From positions 27,660 through 91,659 of the forward strand of contig JAFVDD010000051.1 of assembly GCA_017478725.1 (NCBI GenBank): a stretch of DNA of 64,000 nucleotides, written 5' to 3'. Under the pieces are notes generated by a model. It was not told where the DNA came from. It made no database searches and saw only the letters and a program-made list of their open reading frames with translations. Below, one piece after another: positions 52,501 through 59,874 of the stretch. This DNA is from Paludibacteraceae bacterium. Its GTDB lineage: Bacteria > Bacteroidota > Bacteroidia > Bacteroidales > Paludibacteraceae. Made by a program: the position numbers and the translations under genes. How positions within the stretch are numbered: the first letter of the stretch is position 1; the number at the start of each line of letters is the position of its first letter.

Positions 52501-54447
52501 ATACGTTACCGGCAGGTTACGCGGGTTGGTCAGCGTCGGGAGAGAGCTCATCTCGCCGATGATAGCTGTAGCCTCGTCAGCGCTCCATGCGAGATTAGCG
52601 GCCAGTTTGTTAACGGTCAGCGAGAGGTTGACAGTCTTGCTCTCTGCGCCGCCACCGGCTACTGTGATCTTGCCGTCAAACGTGCCGGCAGCACTCGTCT
52701 TGGGAGTAACCGTAATCTGTGTCTCAGCCAGCAGACCGTCCACAGGAATAGAGGTAGCGTTCAGCGTATAAGCATCCTTGATAGCATCATCCAGCGTAAT
52801 GGTTATATTGCCGGCTGTCAGGTTGGCACCCGATACATTGAAGCTTTGAGCCACAGGAGTAGATTTAATATCTACAGAGCCGAAGTCCAGTGCTGATTTG
52901 GAAACTACAATAGCCGGAGTAGCACTTACTTTGTATGCGCCGCCGATGGTCACATCGTAGTTCGGCATCACAAAGCGACCGTCCTCATGCTCTATTTTGG
53001 TCTCGCTGTCGCTTGTACGATAGATATCCAGATCGCCATCCAGTTCGTAGCCTGCCGCAGGAGCAGCGGCTGCTTGGATGTATGTTCCTGCCAGCACATA
53101 AGTCGGGTTGGCGTTCTCTGCGTCATCTTCCCATGTAAAAGTACCGTTGCTTACCTCTGCAGCTTCGATCTTATAACGCGGAGTAATCTTGGCGGTTACG
53201 GTGAACAAATCTATATCTACGCCATCCGGATTGGAGCTTGTACCTTTGATGTTTACAACACCGCTGAGCGTGCCTACCGGATTGAGGTCATACAGACTGA
53301 CGGTTACTTCTTGGTTCACATTGCCTTCGCCATCGGGGTTGATATAAACAGGCTCAACTGTATATCCGGACGGAACAATCATTGCCAATTGTTGTGTCAG
53401 GTGTACACCTTTAACTGTGAAAGTATAGCCGGCAGGAGTCTCGTCGTACTCCAGCAGGTCTTGACCGAAGTCATGGTCTGCGCCGTCTTCTGTCCATACG
53501 CGCTCTTTTACAGTCAGTTTGGCTGCCACTTTGGCTGTGTCGGTACCCAGACCGCCACCGTTAACCAAAATATTGCCATCGAATGTACCGGTAGCCGAGG
53601 TACTCGGAGTAACTGTAATGGTTGCCGAAACAGCTTTGCTCGCATCAGGAGTGAGAGAGCCGGTAGTTACCGCAGTACTAAAACCGGTGGGAGCCGTAAC
53701 AGTCAGTGCGCCCGTCAGATTAGAACCGGTAATAGTGAATGTCTTAGCCTCAGCATCCAGGCCCTTATATGTCGTTCCAAAATCCAAACTCTTTGGCTCA
53801 AGAGAAACGCCCGGTTTCTTTGCGGCAGCTTTGTAGAATGTTATTTCTACTGCATCAATACGCCAGTTGCCAGATGTATTTGTTGCTTCAAATAAAAGAG
53901 CAAAATACCCCGAGCATTCATCGAACGTAAAATCGGCATCAGAAATGGTTGCTCCCTGAGTTCCACTAGTGAGCTTTAGCTGAGAAAATGTAGTGTTGTT
54001 AGATGAATACAGCAAATATACTTTAGTGCTTGTATCAGCGCTACCACCAGTATGTTTATAACTGATTTTGCTAACATTGTTAATAGCAGTGGTAGAGGCA
54101 AAAGCGCTAGCAGTAGATGATGTCGTCACAGGAGAAACAGCATATTTGGAGTAATTTGCAAGTGTGCAACTGCTTCTGTTATTCTTGTTTGTTCCAACAG
54201 AAGATTTATTACCTCCATATGTAATTATCCATCCTCTGTCATCAATTGTTTTTTCATACTTGGCGTAGCTGGATGTGTTATTGACAACAGCTGCAGAGGT
54301 AATTGTAAATAATTCCTCGTAATCAGCCGCCCACATACTTCCCGCGCCGACCGTGAGAAGGACGAGTAAAGTGACTGCAAAACGTATACCTTTGCTATAC
54401 CCTTGGTATACCTTTGCATTACTTGAAAAAAGTTTTAGTTTTCTCAT
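49597..54447 (-). CDS. large multidomain secreted surface protein, 1616 aa
   Basis: A signal peptide (to about residue 40, ending AGSMWA) is followed by an N-terminal module to about 212 and the junction AAAKKPGVSLEPKSLDFG. Two choice-of-anchor-D-like repeats follow (about 213-320 and 515-620; SLDFG, SALDFG, TGTFDGNI, AGTFDGKI), then a BIG2-like Ig domain (622-705) and an InlB/Flg_new-like repeat (about 710-780). Later come TYFIQDLDENGFLTG (OB-fold-like, about 1130-1230), Ig-like repeats and a CBM-like segment. The C-terminal motif is KTLENGMIIIRRGDKTYTID. The N-terminal module lies between two inverted 23-bp repeats. Likely T9SS cargo displayed on the cell. Confidence 0.85.
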   Translation of the reverse strand: MRKLKLFSSNAKVYQGYSKGIRFAVTLLVLLTVGAGSMWAADYEELFTITSAAVVNNTSSYAKYEKTIDDRGWIITYGGNKSSVGTNKNNRSSCTLANYSKYAVSPVTTSSTASAFASTTAINNVSKISYKHTGGSADTSTKVYLLYSSNNTTFSQLKLTSGTQGATISDADFTFDECSGYFALLFEATNTSGNWRIDAVEITFYKAAAKKPGVSLEPKSLDFGTTYKGLDAEAKTFTITGSNLTGALTVTAPTGFSTAVTTGSLTPDASKAVSATITVTPSTSATGTFDGNILVNGGGLGTDTAKVAAKLTVKERVWTEDGADHDFGQDLLEYDETPAGYTFTVKGVHLTQQLAMIVPSGYTVEPVYINPDGEGNVNQEVTVSLYDLNPVGTLSGVVNIKGTSSNPDGVDIDLFTVTAKITPRYKIEAAEVSNGTFTWEDDAENANPTYVLAGTYIQAAAAPAAGYELDGDLDIYRTSDSETKIEHEDGRFVMPNYDVTIGGAYKVSATPAIVVSKSALDFGSVDIKSTPVAQSFNVSGANLTAGNITITLDDAIKDAYTLNATSIPVDGLLAETQITVTPKTSAAGTFDGKITVAGGGAESKTVNLSLTVNKLAANLAWSADEATAIIGEMSSLPTLTNPRNLPVTYSSTDEDVATVDANGVITLVAPGETFIIVNFAGNDTVNAIAEDDLFYTLTVQKKYTATWYVNGVAKKTQSALAGTALEEAPEAVATGDCAGLTFMGWAEAPLAVAQANAPTYTSKTEMPAADVNFYAVFATKTVEEGTEEKTASVTISDYATANSWSNGTQYSSVTLNSDVTATASSGTNTGKYYTSGNEWRFYQGESAKITIATTSGELKSIKLTYNISNTGVLLDGETQVTSGSTVSATGTSATFSVGNSGTATNGQVKFTAIEVKYEVAKSVTSYSDYLTTCPHCDEVEFVKAGEDNGNTFALKVNGVEVESVKTCNDVTIVVEETVATGYELTNIAISGVAAASYDADTKQISIPAETAAGTLTVTATFAKVNYTVTMAQEGGANATLSANQENKNYGDEITVSATAVEGYVFLGWEANKEVSFANAQALSTTFAMPASDVTITAKFTKLYTVAEAIAAIDNSGTTTGVVVEAYVSEDVTAAMAGTRTYFIQDLDENGFLTGTKFEIYNGKDVNNQNFEAEAGVIKGEKVRVFGNITYYAKDSVYEFSAGSYILSFDAGEWDHAAIYGTASKTAYEYGDAFDHSGLGVKDVYTNGWAIAVEDELTWTTDPETVTEDGTVKVKASYEYESETYASEWFDVAVTVNKHAVTFGESITVKNAGVAITSGDAFTKGTVLTVEASKNGHALTKLTAGGVDILEVKQFTVGTEDIEVVATFTAVKFYITGNEEFTGYNWEPAGVKALEDSYTFKNVPAGSHVFKLSLDGTWSNMKGFDDLTQSELIAGLYAGENGNIHFTLAEAGDVTITYTNEVFKVYGALVPQTVYLAGDLNSWSTTADAAVLSADRKSATATKTIEAETWVTFKMYVDNKWMGWNGDGVEITRSVNTASELINDGKNLWFQADVTGEYQFTWIFGYNEVVITFPAKGGADAIDNTAAEVKAVKTLENGMIIIRRGDKTYTIDGQRVR
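53805..53827 (-). repeat. left 23-bp inverted repeat at the N-terminal module junction
   Basis: On the minus strand it reads TGCCGCAAAGAAACCGGGCG plus TTT, encoding the AAKKPGV junction of the 1616-residue protein. An exact inverted copy is at 55151-55173, 1.37 kb away. Confidence 0.9.
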
Positions 54448-54548
54448 AATGTTAGAAATTTTAGTTAGTTGTATAAAGTTGTTAAAGTAATTCCATTATT
54501 GCCAACTATTGACAAACACTTAATATTAACCAACTAAATTAACGTATT
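54448..54548. other. divergent leader between two surface-protein modules
   Basis: This 101-bp region contains no TAnnTTTG box on either strand, unlike almost every other unit in the window. The two halves are similar when read outward (TTAGTTAGTTG... against TTAGTTGGTTAAT...), so the two genes have related 5' leaders. Confidence 0.6.
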
Positions 54549-55202
54549 ATGAAACATTTCAAACTTCATCATGGGGAATTAACAGGGGTTGCTCCCGGTT
54601 CTATTCCGACACGCTCCCGACTCGATTCTCTCTCGTTAGTGTCTCGCCAGTCTGTTTTGGGCATCTTACTTGTGTTCCTGACACTGTTTAGCGGCAATGT
54701 TTGGGCGGCGGTAAATGGGGCTATAACCTCTACACTTGCTGCTGGCGACCAAGTTGTCCTCATTAACACTAGCGGAACCGCAGAGTTTAATGGTGTTAGT
54801 AGTAATATCGGGCAGAAAGCCGATTACTCTGGCACTCCAAACGGAACATGCATTTTGACTGTAGAAGCTGGTAAATCCGGTTCTGGGAATTTCTCTTTTA
54901 AAATGAGTGATGGTAGTTACTTGGCATACACAAGTACCTCCACATCTAGCAATAATTACCTTCATACAGTTTCTAATCCAAGTACGACTGCTGAAAATCA
55001 GCAAGTTTCTTGGACGGTTACATTTGATAATAATAATGCAGCAACCGTAAGAAACGTGTACAACACAAACCGTTACTTGAATTACAACTCAAGTAGTCCT
55101 CGCTTCTGCTGTTATACCTCAGGACAACAAAACGTAAAGTTCTTCAAACTTGCCGCAAAGAAACCGGGCGTTTGTCAAGAGCCGGCACAGTGGCCGGGTT
55201 GA
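54549..55202 (+). CDS. truncated surface protein (N-terminal module only)
   Basis: Encodes 217 residues. A long N-terminal region with a signal peptide ends in GNVWAA near residue 57, and a beta-rich module follows (LAAGDQVVLIN, YLAYTSTS, TNRYLNYNSSSPRF). The end KLAAKKPGV copies the junction of the 1616-residue protein, then EPAQWPG and a stop where the long repetitive body should begin. As it stands the gene lacks body and sorting domain. It lies head to head with the large gene and shares the 23-bp inverted repeat with it. Confidence 0.7.
   Translation: MKHFKLHHGELTGVAPGSIPTRSRLDSLSLVSRQSVLGILLVFLTLFSGNVWAAVNGAITSTLAAGDQVVLINTSGTAEFNGVSSNIGQKADYSGTPNGTCILTVEAGKSGSGNFSFKMSDGSYLAYTSTSTSSNNYLHTVSNPSTTAENQQVSWTVTFDNNNAATVRNVYNTNRYLNYNSSSPRFCCYTSGQQNVKFFKLAAKKPGVCQEPAQWPG
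55151..55173 (+). repeat. right 23-bp inverted repeat
   Basis: Identical to the minus-strand sequence at 53827-53805 and read in the same frame (GCC GCA AAG AAA CCG GGC GTT). Similarity extends about 15 bases upstream with three mismatches. Confidence 0.9.
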
Positions 55203-55226
55203 GCGGATGGAGTTAATTTAGTTAGT

Positions 55227-55463
55227 TGTATTAAGTTTGTCAAAGAACGTTCGCGTTCGGCAACAAGGTCGCATAGACCAAATCGCAGATTTGTTAGGGC
55301 GACTTGTGCCTCCGCTCTCCCCACTGGACGCACTGCGTTAGCGTCCATCGGGGACCCCGAAAAGGGGGAAGGCGCGCTATCTGACTGCCCCATGGGGCGC
55401 AGGATATGATATCTCTTTTACTCCGCCCGAAGTTATCGGGCAAAGGGATCTTTGAAAGATTGA
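55227..55463. repeat. intergenic element with GTCAAAGAAC and GGGATCTTTGAAAGATTGA ends
   Basis: Left end TTGTATTAAGTTTGTCAAAG (from 55227), right end GGGATCTTTGAAAGATTGA at 55445-55463 immediately after a GCCCGA/TCGGGC hairpin. The ends are imperfect inverted copies of each other. About 200 bp between them include structured-element copy 2. Shorter relatives with the same ends are at 56243-56312. Confidence 0.65.
55279..55358 (+). other. structured repeat element, copy 2
   Basis: Stem CAAATC/GATTTG, linker TTAGGGCG, four bases, GTGCCTCCGCTCTCCCCA, stem TGGACGC/GCGTCCA, CGGGGACCCC. The linkers match copy 1 (45124-45194) exactly, while both stems differ in sequence. Confidence 0.7.
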
Positions 55464-55530
55464 AATGACTGAAAACAAAATCAGACGCGAAATATCGTGT
55501 CTGACTGAAGAATGGTGGTGAAGTGCTAAA

Positions 55531-55953
55531 TCAGCGGGATATATGCATGCTTGTCAAAAGCAAACAAAAATCATTGTAAGTAAGAATAGCAGTTTGCCCG
55601 TACTTGCAAATAACAAGCAAATCCTTATCGCCTGTAACGATAAAGTCCGCAGGAATAGCTTTTGCCATTGCAAGCAAATAGACATCCTTGGCATCTCTAA
55701 TCTCTAATTTAACGTCCGGATAGTTCTCTACCGGCAAACAGCGTTCGCGTATAAGTGTCCACATCGCTTCAATTGATTCAGAGGAAATATGCTGACGAAC
55801 TTTGGGACGCGATAAGACATCTGTGAGTTCCGAAATCAAGTGCTCCGAAACATAGATGTGTATGTTCGGATTAGAGAACAAGTCAGCAACTGTATGCAAC
55901 TGCTTGCCAAACAAAAAAGACACCCAGATATTTGTATCAAGGATTACGTTCAT
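55531..55953 (-). CDS. PIN-domain toxin
   Basis: Encodes 140 residues. PIN ribonuclease fold: MNVILDTNIWVSFL holds the first Asp, SEHLISELTDVL the Glu, and DAKDVYLLAMA and FIVTGDKDLL the remaining acidic residues. Such proteins are RNases of VapBC-type pairs. The start at 55953 overlaps the antitoxin stop by four bases. Confidence 0.85.
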   Translation of the reverse strand: MNVILDTNIWVSFLFGKQLHTVADLFSNPNIHIYVSEHLISELTDVLSRPKVRQHISSESIEAMWTLIRERCLPVENYPDVKLEIRDAKDVYLLAMAKAIPADFIVTGDKDLLVICKYGQTAILTYNDFCLLLTSMHISR

Positions 55954-56147
55954 TTCCCGTAACGTACTGCGTTGACTTCTGCTTGGATTTCCTCTTCGCT
56001 GAGAGCATTGGAGGGGTTCGCATTGCAAGCCTTGATAAAATGATCAATGACCGTAGAGGGTTTCTCTACAATCCAGCCCATGCGACTTGCAAACTGCATC
56101 ACCATAGCGACATCTGCCGAAGGCATTCTTAATACGATATCTTCCAT
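55950..56147 (-). CDS. antitoxin partner of the PIN toxin
   Basis: Encodes 65 residues starting MEDIVLRMPSADVAMVMQFA and ending in an acidic helix (LSEEEIQAEVNAVRYGK). The start at 56147 follows the promoter at 56177. It is typical of small Bacteroidales antitoxins next to PIN genes. Confidence 0.75.
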   Translation of the reverse strand: MEDIVLRMPSADVAMVMQFASRMGWIVEKPSTVIDHFIKACNANPSNALSEEEIQAEVNAVRYGK

Positions 56148-56176
56148 AGTCGTGCTTAAATTAACTTTTGCCGCTG

Positions 56177-56207
56177 CAAAAGTACTGCTTTTTTTTGACA
56201 TACGCAA
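56177..56207 (-). promoter_or_regulatory. promoter of the PIN toxin-antitoxin pair
   Basis: Minus strand TTG (56207-56205) followed by CGTATGTC, 20 bases, TACTTTTG (56184-56177). Confidence 0.8.
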
Positions 56208-56242
56208 GAAAAGGCGCAAAAAAATGCACTTTATCAGTCAAT

Positions 56243-56312
56243 TTCAATACGTCAAAGAGCGTTATATATAGTCTGTCCGGCTAAACGGACAAAGGGATCT
56301 TTGAAAGATTGA
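56243..56312. repeat. short copy of the intergenic element
   Basis: Left end TCAATACGTCAAAGAGCGTT, hairpin TGTCCG/CGGACA (56274-56291), right end GGGATCTTTGAAAGATTGA (56294-56312). The right end equals that at 55445-55463, while the hairpin stem has a different sequence. A degraded right end (GGGAACCCTGAAAGATTG) is near 56468. Confidence 0.7.
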
Positions 56313-56527
56313 CATAATGGATACAAAAAGCGGCAACCCGCTTGTTGTATGGATTACCGCGCGCTTAAGCTAAAACTCGCACGACTGCGTGCTCTGCACT
56401 TGTAGAATGCTACGTTTTGTTCTACGCTTTTCCCACAGCAAACTGCCGGAGGCTTGGTTTACTTTGGGAACCCTGAAAGATTGTTAGTATATCACCATGC
56501 TTTGAGCAATAATGCGATGAACATATA
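56313..56527. other. gene-free stretch downstream of the element
   Basis: No coding frame with a plausible start. It contains a few small inverted repeats (for example GTAGAAC/GTTCTAC types) and the degraded element end near 56468. Confidence 0.4.
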
Positions 56528-56785
56528 CTATATTTTTTCAATAGAGTAAAGAATAGCCATTTCTTTATAGTTGATGCGTCTAATTTCCATTCCATATTGG
56601 TTAGCCAACTCCAGCTCTATTGGGACATTATCAGCTCCTTGTTCTAACGATTTAATCTTTGTGTTTAATCCGGCAAGGTAGCGTTTCGCAGTCAAGGGAG
56701 CACGATATTGAAAAATTATCGTAGTCCGAAGGCTAGCAATGTCGCTTCTTGCTTTTGTGGATAGAAAAATATCAAAACGCTTCAT
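56528..56785 (-). CDS. RelE/ParE-family toxin
   Basis: Encodes 85 residues. FDIFLSTKARSDIASL and the C-terminal YGMEIRRINYKEMAILYSIE match the ParE/RelE superfamily: two helices, then a beta sheet with the conserved Arg/Tyr region. Two bases separate it from the antitoxin upstream. Confidence 0.75.
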   Translation of the reverse strand: MKRFDIFLSTKARSDIASLRTTIIFQYRAPLTAKRYLAGLNTKIKSLEQGADNVPIELELANQYGMEIRRINYKEMAILYSIEKI

Positions 56786-56787
56786 TG

Positions 56788-57030
56788 CTATGCTTCGCGA
56801 ATATCATTCATACCATATGCTTGCCCAACCTCATGGCAGAGATTATCATATACCTCCGACCATGGATGCATAGGCTTGCTCTTGAAATCAACATCGATAA
56901 GCGGTTTGCTATCACGAATGATTGCTTTCAATGCGGTATCAAGTTCTTCTACTGTATGGAGTTTCTCCCAATGTTCCATAGAAATTGTTCCTGCCGGCTG
57001 CATGAGAGGCTGTTTTACTGTTGCTTGCAT
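56788..57030 (-). CDS. antitoxin partner of the ParE-like toxin
   Basis: Encodes 80 residues starting MQATVKQPLMQPAGTISMEH, with helical dimerisation region and a toxin-binding tail (WSEVYDNLCHEVGQAYGMND). The start at 57030 is preceded by AGGAGGAACTCAT, an unusually good Shine-Dalgarno sequence for this genome. Confidence 0.7.
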   Translation of the reverse strand: MQATVKQPLMQPAGTISMEHWEKLHTVEELDTALKAIIRDSKPLIDVDFKSKPMHPWSEVYDNLCHEVGQAYGMNDIREA

Positions 57031-57065
57031 ATGAGTTCCTCCTTTCGTTTTTACCTTTGTCGCTG

Positions 57066-57096
57066 CAAAGGTACAACAAAAAATCCGAACATGCAA
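57066..57096 (-). promoter_or_regulatory. promoter of the ParE-like pair
   Basis: Minus strand TTG (57096-57094), 20 bases, TACCTTTG (57073-57066). Confidence 0.8.
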
Positions 57097-57148
57097 GTTT
57101 TTAATGAGAAATTTTCATTCTGCCCGCATTTTAACGGTAATCCATTAT

Positions 57149-57349
57149 GTCAATACGTCAAAGAGCGTTGCGCCACAGGCGCAGGTATGTCGGGTGCCCC
57201 GAAACAAGGGGCGGCATACAAAATACAAATTGTTGTTACCGCGAACGGTAGATCTATAGCAGAGAGACTGCTTACCAAACAAACGCGATCTTTTACATTA
57301 TGATTTAACAAAAAATATTAAGCTTTGTTGTTATTTTTCCGCAAAAATG
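57149..57349. other. gene-free stretch starting with an element left end
   Basis: TCAATACGTCAAAGAGCGTT at 57149-57168 is identical to the end at 56243, followed by a GCGCC/GGCGC hairpin and a second GC-rich hairpin (GCCCCG..CGGGGC region). No matching right end was found. Confidence 0.5.
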
Positions 57350-57381
57350 TTTGCGTATTTGAAATTTTTGTCGTACCTTTG
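57350..57381 (+). promoter_or_regulatory. promoter of the 57.4-kb toxin-antitoxin pair
   Basis: TTTG at 57350-57353 followed by CGTATTTG, 20 bases, TACCTTTG at 57374-57381. Confidence 0.85.
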
Positions 57382-57405
57382 CCGCAGAATTTCAAAATGT
57401 AAACA

Positions 57406-57543
57406 ATGGAACAATATCCGTACACAGTGAACGAACTCCGCGCAAGTGTGGAAGAAGGCACTCGTCAGGTGGAGAGCGGTCAGTATTACACTGATGCTCA
57501 GGTTAACCGTTTATTAGAACTCCGCAGACGTCAATTGGCATGA
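57406..57543 (+). CDS. antitoxin, 45 aa
   Basis: Encodes MEQYPYTVNELRASVEEGTR and an Arg-rich helix ending in LLELRRRQLA. Short, directly behind a promoter, and coupled by ATGA to the toxin gene. Confidence 0.75.
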   Translation: MEQYPYTVNELRASVEEGTRQVESGQYYTDAQVNRLLELRRRQLA

Positions 57544-57854
57544 TGCAAATCATTTGGTCAGAGCGTGCTTTCATCCGTCGTCAAGCGATAGAGGATTATA
57601 TTCTAATTTCGTTTGGCTATATTGCATATACCAAATACGTTCATGCGATTGATGCATGGAAAGAGTTGGTATTGACTCATCCGCAAGCAGGAGCCATTGA
57701 GCCTTTGCTAACAGGAATGCGTAAGGAGTATCGCAGTTTTGTGATTGCCAACCAAACCAAATGTATTTATTACATAGAAGGTAACGATATTGTTTTTGTT
57801 GACTGGTGGGACACTCGACGTTCCATTCAAACCTTAACTTCAGGGCTTCATTAA
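57540..57854 (+). CDS. RelE/ParE-family toxin
   Basis: Encodes 104 residues: MMQIIWSERAFIRRQAIEDY, then RKEYRSFVIANQTKCIYYIE and VDWWDTRRS, the usual ParE/RelE pattern of two helices and a beta sheet ending with WDTRR. The start overlaps the antitoxin stop. Confidence 0.8.
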   Translation: MMQIIWSERAFIRRQAIEDYILISFGYIAYTKYVHAIDAWKELVLTHPQAGAIEPLLTGMRKEYRSFVIANQTKCIYYIEGNDIVFVDWWDTRRSIQTLTSGLH

Positions 57855-57857
57855 ACA

Positions 57858-58393
57858 TTAAAACATTTTCTCCGGCGTAACACTAACGCCCGGTTCTGTT
57901 GATGGAATGTATAGTGTTAAATCGTCCAAGCAACGAGCGGCAGTAGTGCCATCGTAAAAAACTCCGACATAGACATTCTTATAGCTACGCAAATCTCGTT
58001 GGATTCTATACCACGTGCCTTTAGTTATGCCGTCACCTGCAGCTTGTGCATCTCCGACTTGAGTCCACGTTTTACCATCTGAGGATACTTTTACAAGCCA
58101 AGAAGCGGCCTTGGAATTCGTTGATAGTTTACTAATATAAAACTCAACCGAGTCCGGTGCAGCAATTTTGTTCTTAGTCACAATGGAGCCACTTGCTTTA
58201 CCGTCTGTTGAACCGAAATACAGCCACCATGTGCAGAAACTCCAGAATTAGTCTGCTGCGTGGTAATAGTGGTAATTGTCCAATCCGTGTAAACAGAAGC
58301 GGCACTTTCAAAGTCGACCGTCAAATCTGCCCACGCACCCACGCTGAATGCTAATAGCATCAGCAGGGAGAGAAAGAGTTTTTGTTTTTTCAT
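57858..58393 (-). pseudogene. frameshifted surface-protein N-terminal module
   Basis: The first frame (58393 to 58178) has a signal peptide MKKQKLFLSLLMLLAFSVGA (WA follows) and ends prematurely. A second frame from about 58240 continues WLYFGSTDGKASG through a discoidin-like region to STEPGVSVTPEKMF and a stop. A single-base indel near CACATGGTGG (about 58235-58245) separates them. The end matches the KKPGVSLEP junction of the 1616-residue protein, after which the body is absent. Head to head with the gene at 58618. Confidence 0.75.
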
Positions 58394-58617
58394 AATGTAA
58401 TTGATTTTGTTGTTTATAAAGTTAACCAATATAGGCCGATTTGGATAAATATATCTGCGCGTCTGTCGGGTGTCTTTTATGGAACGGTACAAGGTTCATC
58501 AAGACCGACCGACGACCGAGACACCACCGAGACACCGTCGAGACGTCATCGAGGTTTTATCGAGGCATTATTTATGTACAATTAACTCAATAATTAACTT
58601 TTAAACTCTTTTACATT
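58394..58617. other. divergent leader of the second surface-module pair
   Basis: No TAnnTTTG box found on either strand. A low-complexity stretch repeats CCGAGACACC-like units (about 58505-58560). Both genes begin after an ...ACATTATG leader resembling that of the large gene. Confidence 0.5.
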
Positions 58618-59187
58618 ATGAACAAAAAACATTTACTCTTACCCCTCTTACTGGCCTTTGTCATCGGCATCGGCAATGTGTGGGCGGAAACGTACAATCT
58701 CGTTACGGATGCCAACGACTTATCCGATGGAGACAAAATATTGATTGTATCTCCAGCGGGGAGTGTTAAATCAAGTGGAACTACATATAATTATTCTGCA
58801 CAAGCCTTAACTTCTACTGCATCCTCTACAAGGCTTGCAGGTAGTACTGTAACAATATCTTCTAACACTATCACTTCAACAAATGCGGAAGAATTTACGT
58901 TATCAAAGAGCACAGATAGTTGGAAAATATATTCGGGTACAAAATACCTTACAGCAACGGCAAAAAATCAATTAGCAACGGGTGCCGAAAATAGTGCTTT
59001 GGCGTTCTCTATTAGTATCGAAGGCACGGCAGCTACGATTTCTTGCGTAGTTGGCTCAGATAATGTAAAACTTCAGTTAAATGCCACGGTTTCCAACTCG
59101 AAAGTAAACACATATTTTGCTTTATATACAAGTAGTCAAAAGGCGGTGTACATTTTCAAAAAGGAGTCAAAAGAACCGGGCGATTGA
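58618..59187 (+). CDS. truncated surface protein (N-terminal module only)
   Basis: Encodes 189 residues. The signal peptide (MNKKHLLLPLLLAFVIGIGN, then VWAE) is followed by a beta-rich module resembling that at 54549 (LSDGDKILIVSPAG, TKYLTATAKNQ, VYIFKKESKEPGD). The end SKEPG is the shared junction, after which a stop replaces the body. Probably silent unless recombined. Confidence 0.7.
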   Translation: MNKKHLLLPLLLAFVIGIGNVWAETYNLVTDANDLSDGDKILIVSPAGSVKSSGTTYNYSAQALTSTASSTRLAGSTVTISSNTITSTNAEEFTLSKSTDSWKIYSGTKYLTATAKNQLATGAENSALAFSISIEGTAATISCVVGSDNVKLQLNATVSNSKVNTYFALYTSSQKAVYIFKKESKEPGD

Positions 59188-59466
59188 GATGTGCCAAAAA
59201 AGAGGGTGTTGTTTCAACAATTGTATTAAGTATGTCAAAGAGCTATTCTATTCAATTTTCAGAGTACTGAATAGCGGTACTATGGGGTATCTAAAATCCT
59301 ATTGGATTGCTTGTTTTCTGTCTGTTCCGAGTATGTGGTCACAAATTGTGACCTCATCCATGCGGCTTCCTGTGGCTCAAGTTTAGTTTTAGTATCTTGT
59401 GAGGATGTGGTTAAAATTCACAACCATCTCTACAACCTCTTGCTTATCAAGCGCATACGTTTAGTG
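59188..59466. other. gene-free stretch with an element left end
   Basis: TTGTATTAAGTATGTCAAAG and AGC (59221-59242) resembles the left ends at 55227 and 57149. A GAATAG/CTATTC hairpin follows (about 59243-59275). Nothing coding. Confidence 0.45.
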
Positions 59467-59874
59467 TTACTTTAAAGTCCGTAAGAATTCATCCAGATGG
59501 AGAACTAAGATTTTCGGAAAATCTATCTTGCTTAAAACATCAAAGTGACTATCATTGGACACGATATAAGTAGCATTAGCAACAAATGCGCAGTCCACAA
59601 ATTTATTATCATCAGGATCAACCTTTATCAACTCTAAATGAAAGCGAGGATCGAAAAACTCCACAAACTCACTTTCTACCAAAGTAGCGAGCACATTATC
59701 CGCAATCTCCGAAGTAGTCAGACGCGCGATTACTTCATGGTATTCTTCCAATATCTCATTTGACACACACAAAATGTACATCCCCCGTTGGAGAGCACGC
59801 CATACTTGAAAGTTTTCACTCTTCGACGAAAGCGACGCAATCAGGCAATTTGTATCAAGTACGACCTTCCTCAT
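59467..59874 (-). CDS. PIN-domain toxin (second pair)
   Basis: Encodes 135 residues. MRKVVLDTNCLIASLSSKSE, NEILEEYHEVIARL, DPDDNKFVDCAFVANA and IVSNDSHFDVL carry the four acidic positions of PIN ribonucleases of the VapC / COG1569 type. Start overlaps the antitoxin stop by four bases. Confidence 0.88.
   Translation of the reverse strand: MRKVVLDTNCLIASLSSKSENFQVWRALQRGMYILCVSNEILEEYHEVIARLTTSEIADNVLATLVESEFVEFFDPRFHLELIKVDPDDNKFVDCAFVANATYIVSNDSHFDVLSKIDFPKILVLHLDEFLRTLK

Noticed and set aside
50743-53895. Several long plus-strand frames (up to 361 codons) opposite the 1616-residue gene
   Set aside because: They mirror the repetitive low-stop composition of the surface-protein gene, are Cys/Ser/Arg-rich and have no promoter or domain.
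54448-54548. Classical invertible promoter
   Set aside because: No TAnnTTTG box is present in this region on either strand and the inverted repeats lie inside coding sequence, so a simple promoter flip is not what the sequence shows.
55227-59242. Integron cassette array with attC sites
   Set aside because: Folded elements alternate with toxin-antitoxin pairs, but I find no integron integrase and no conserved attC core boxes, so the integron model is not supported.
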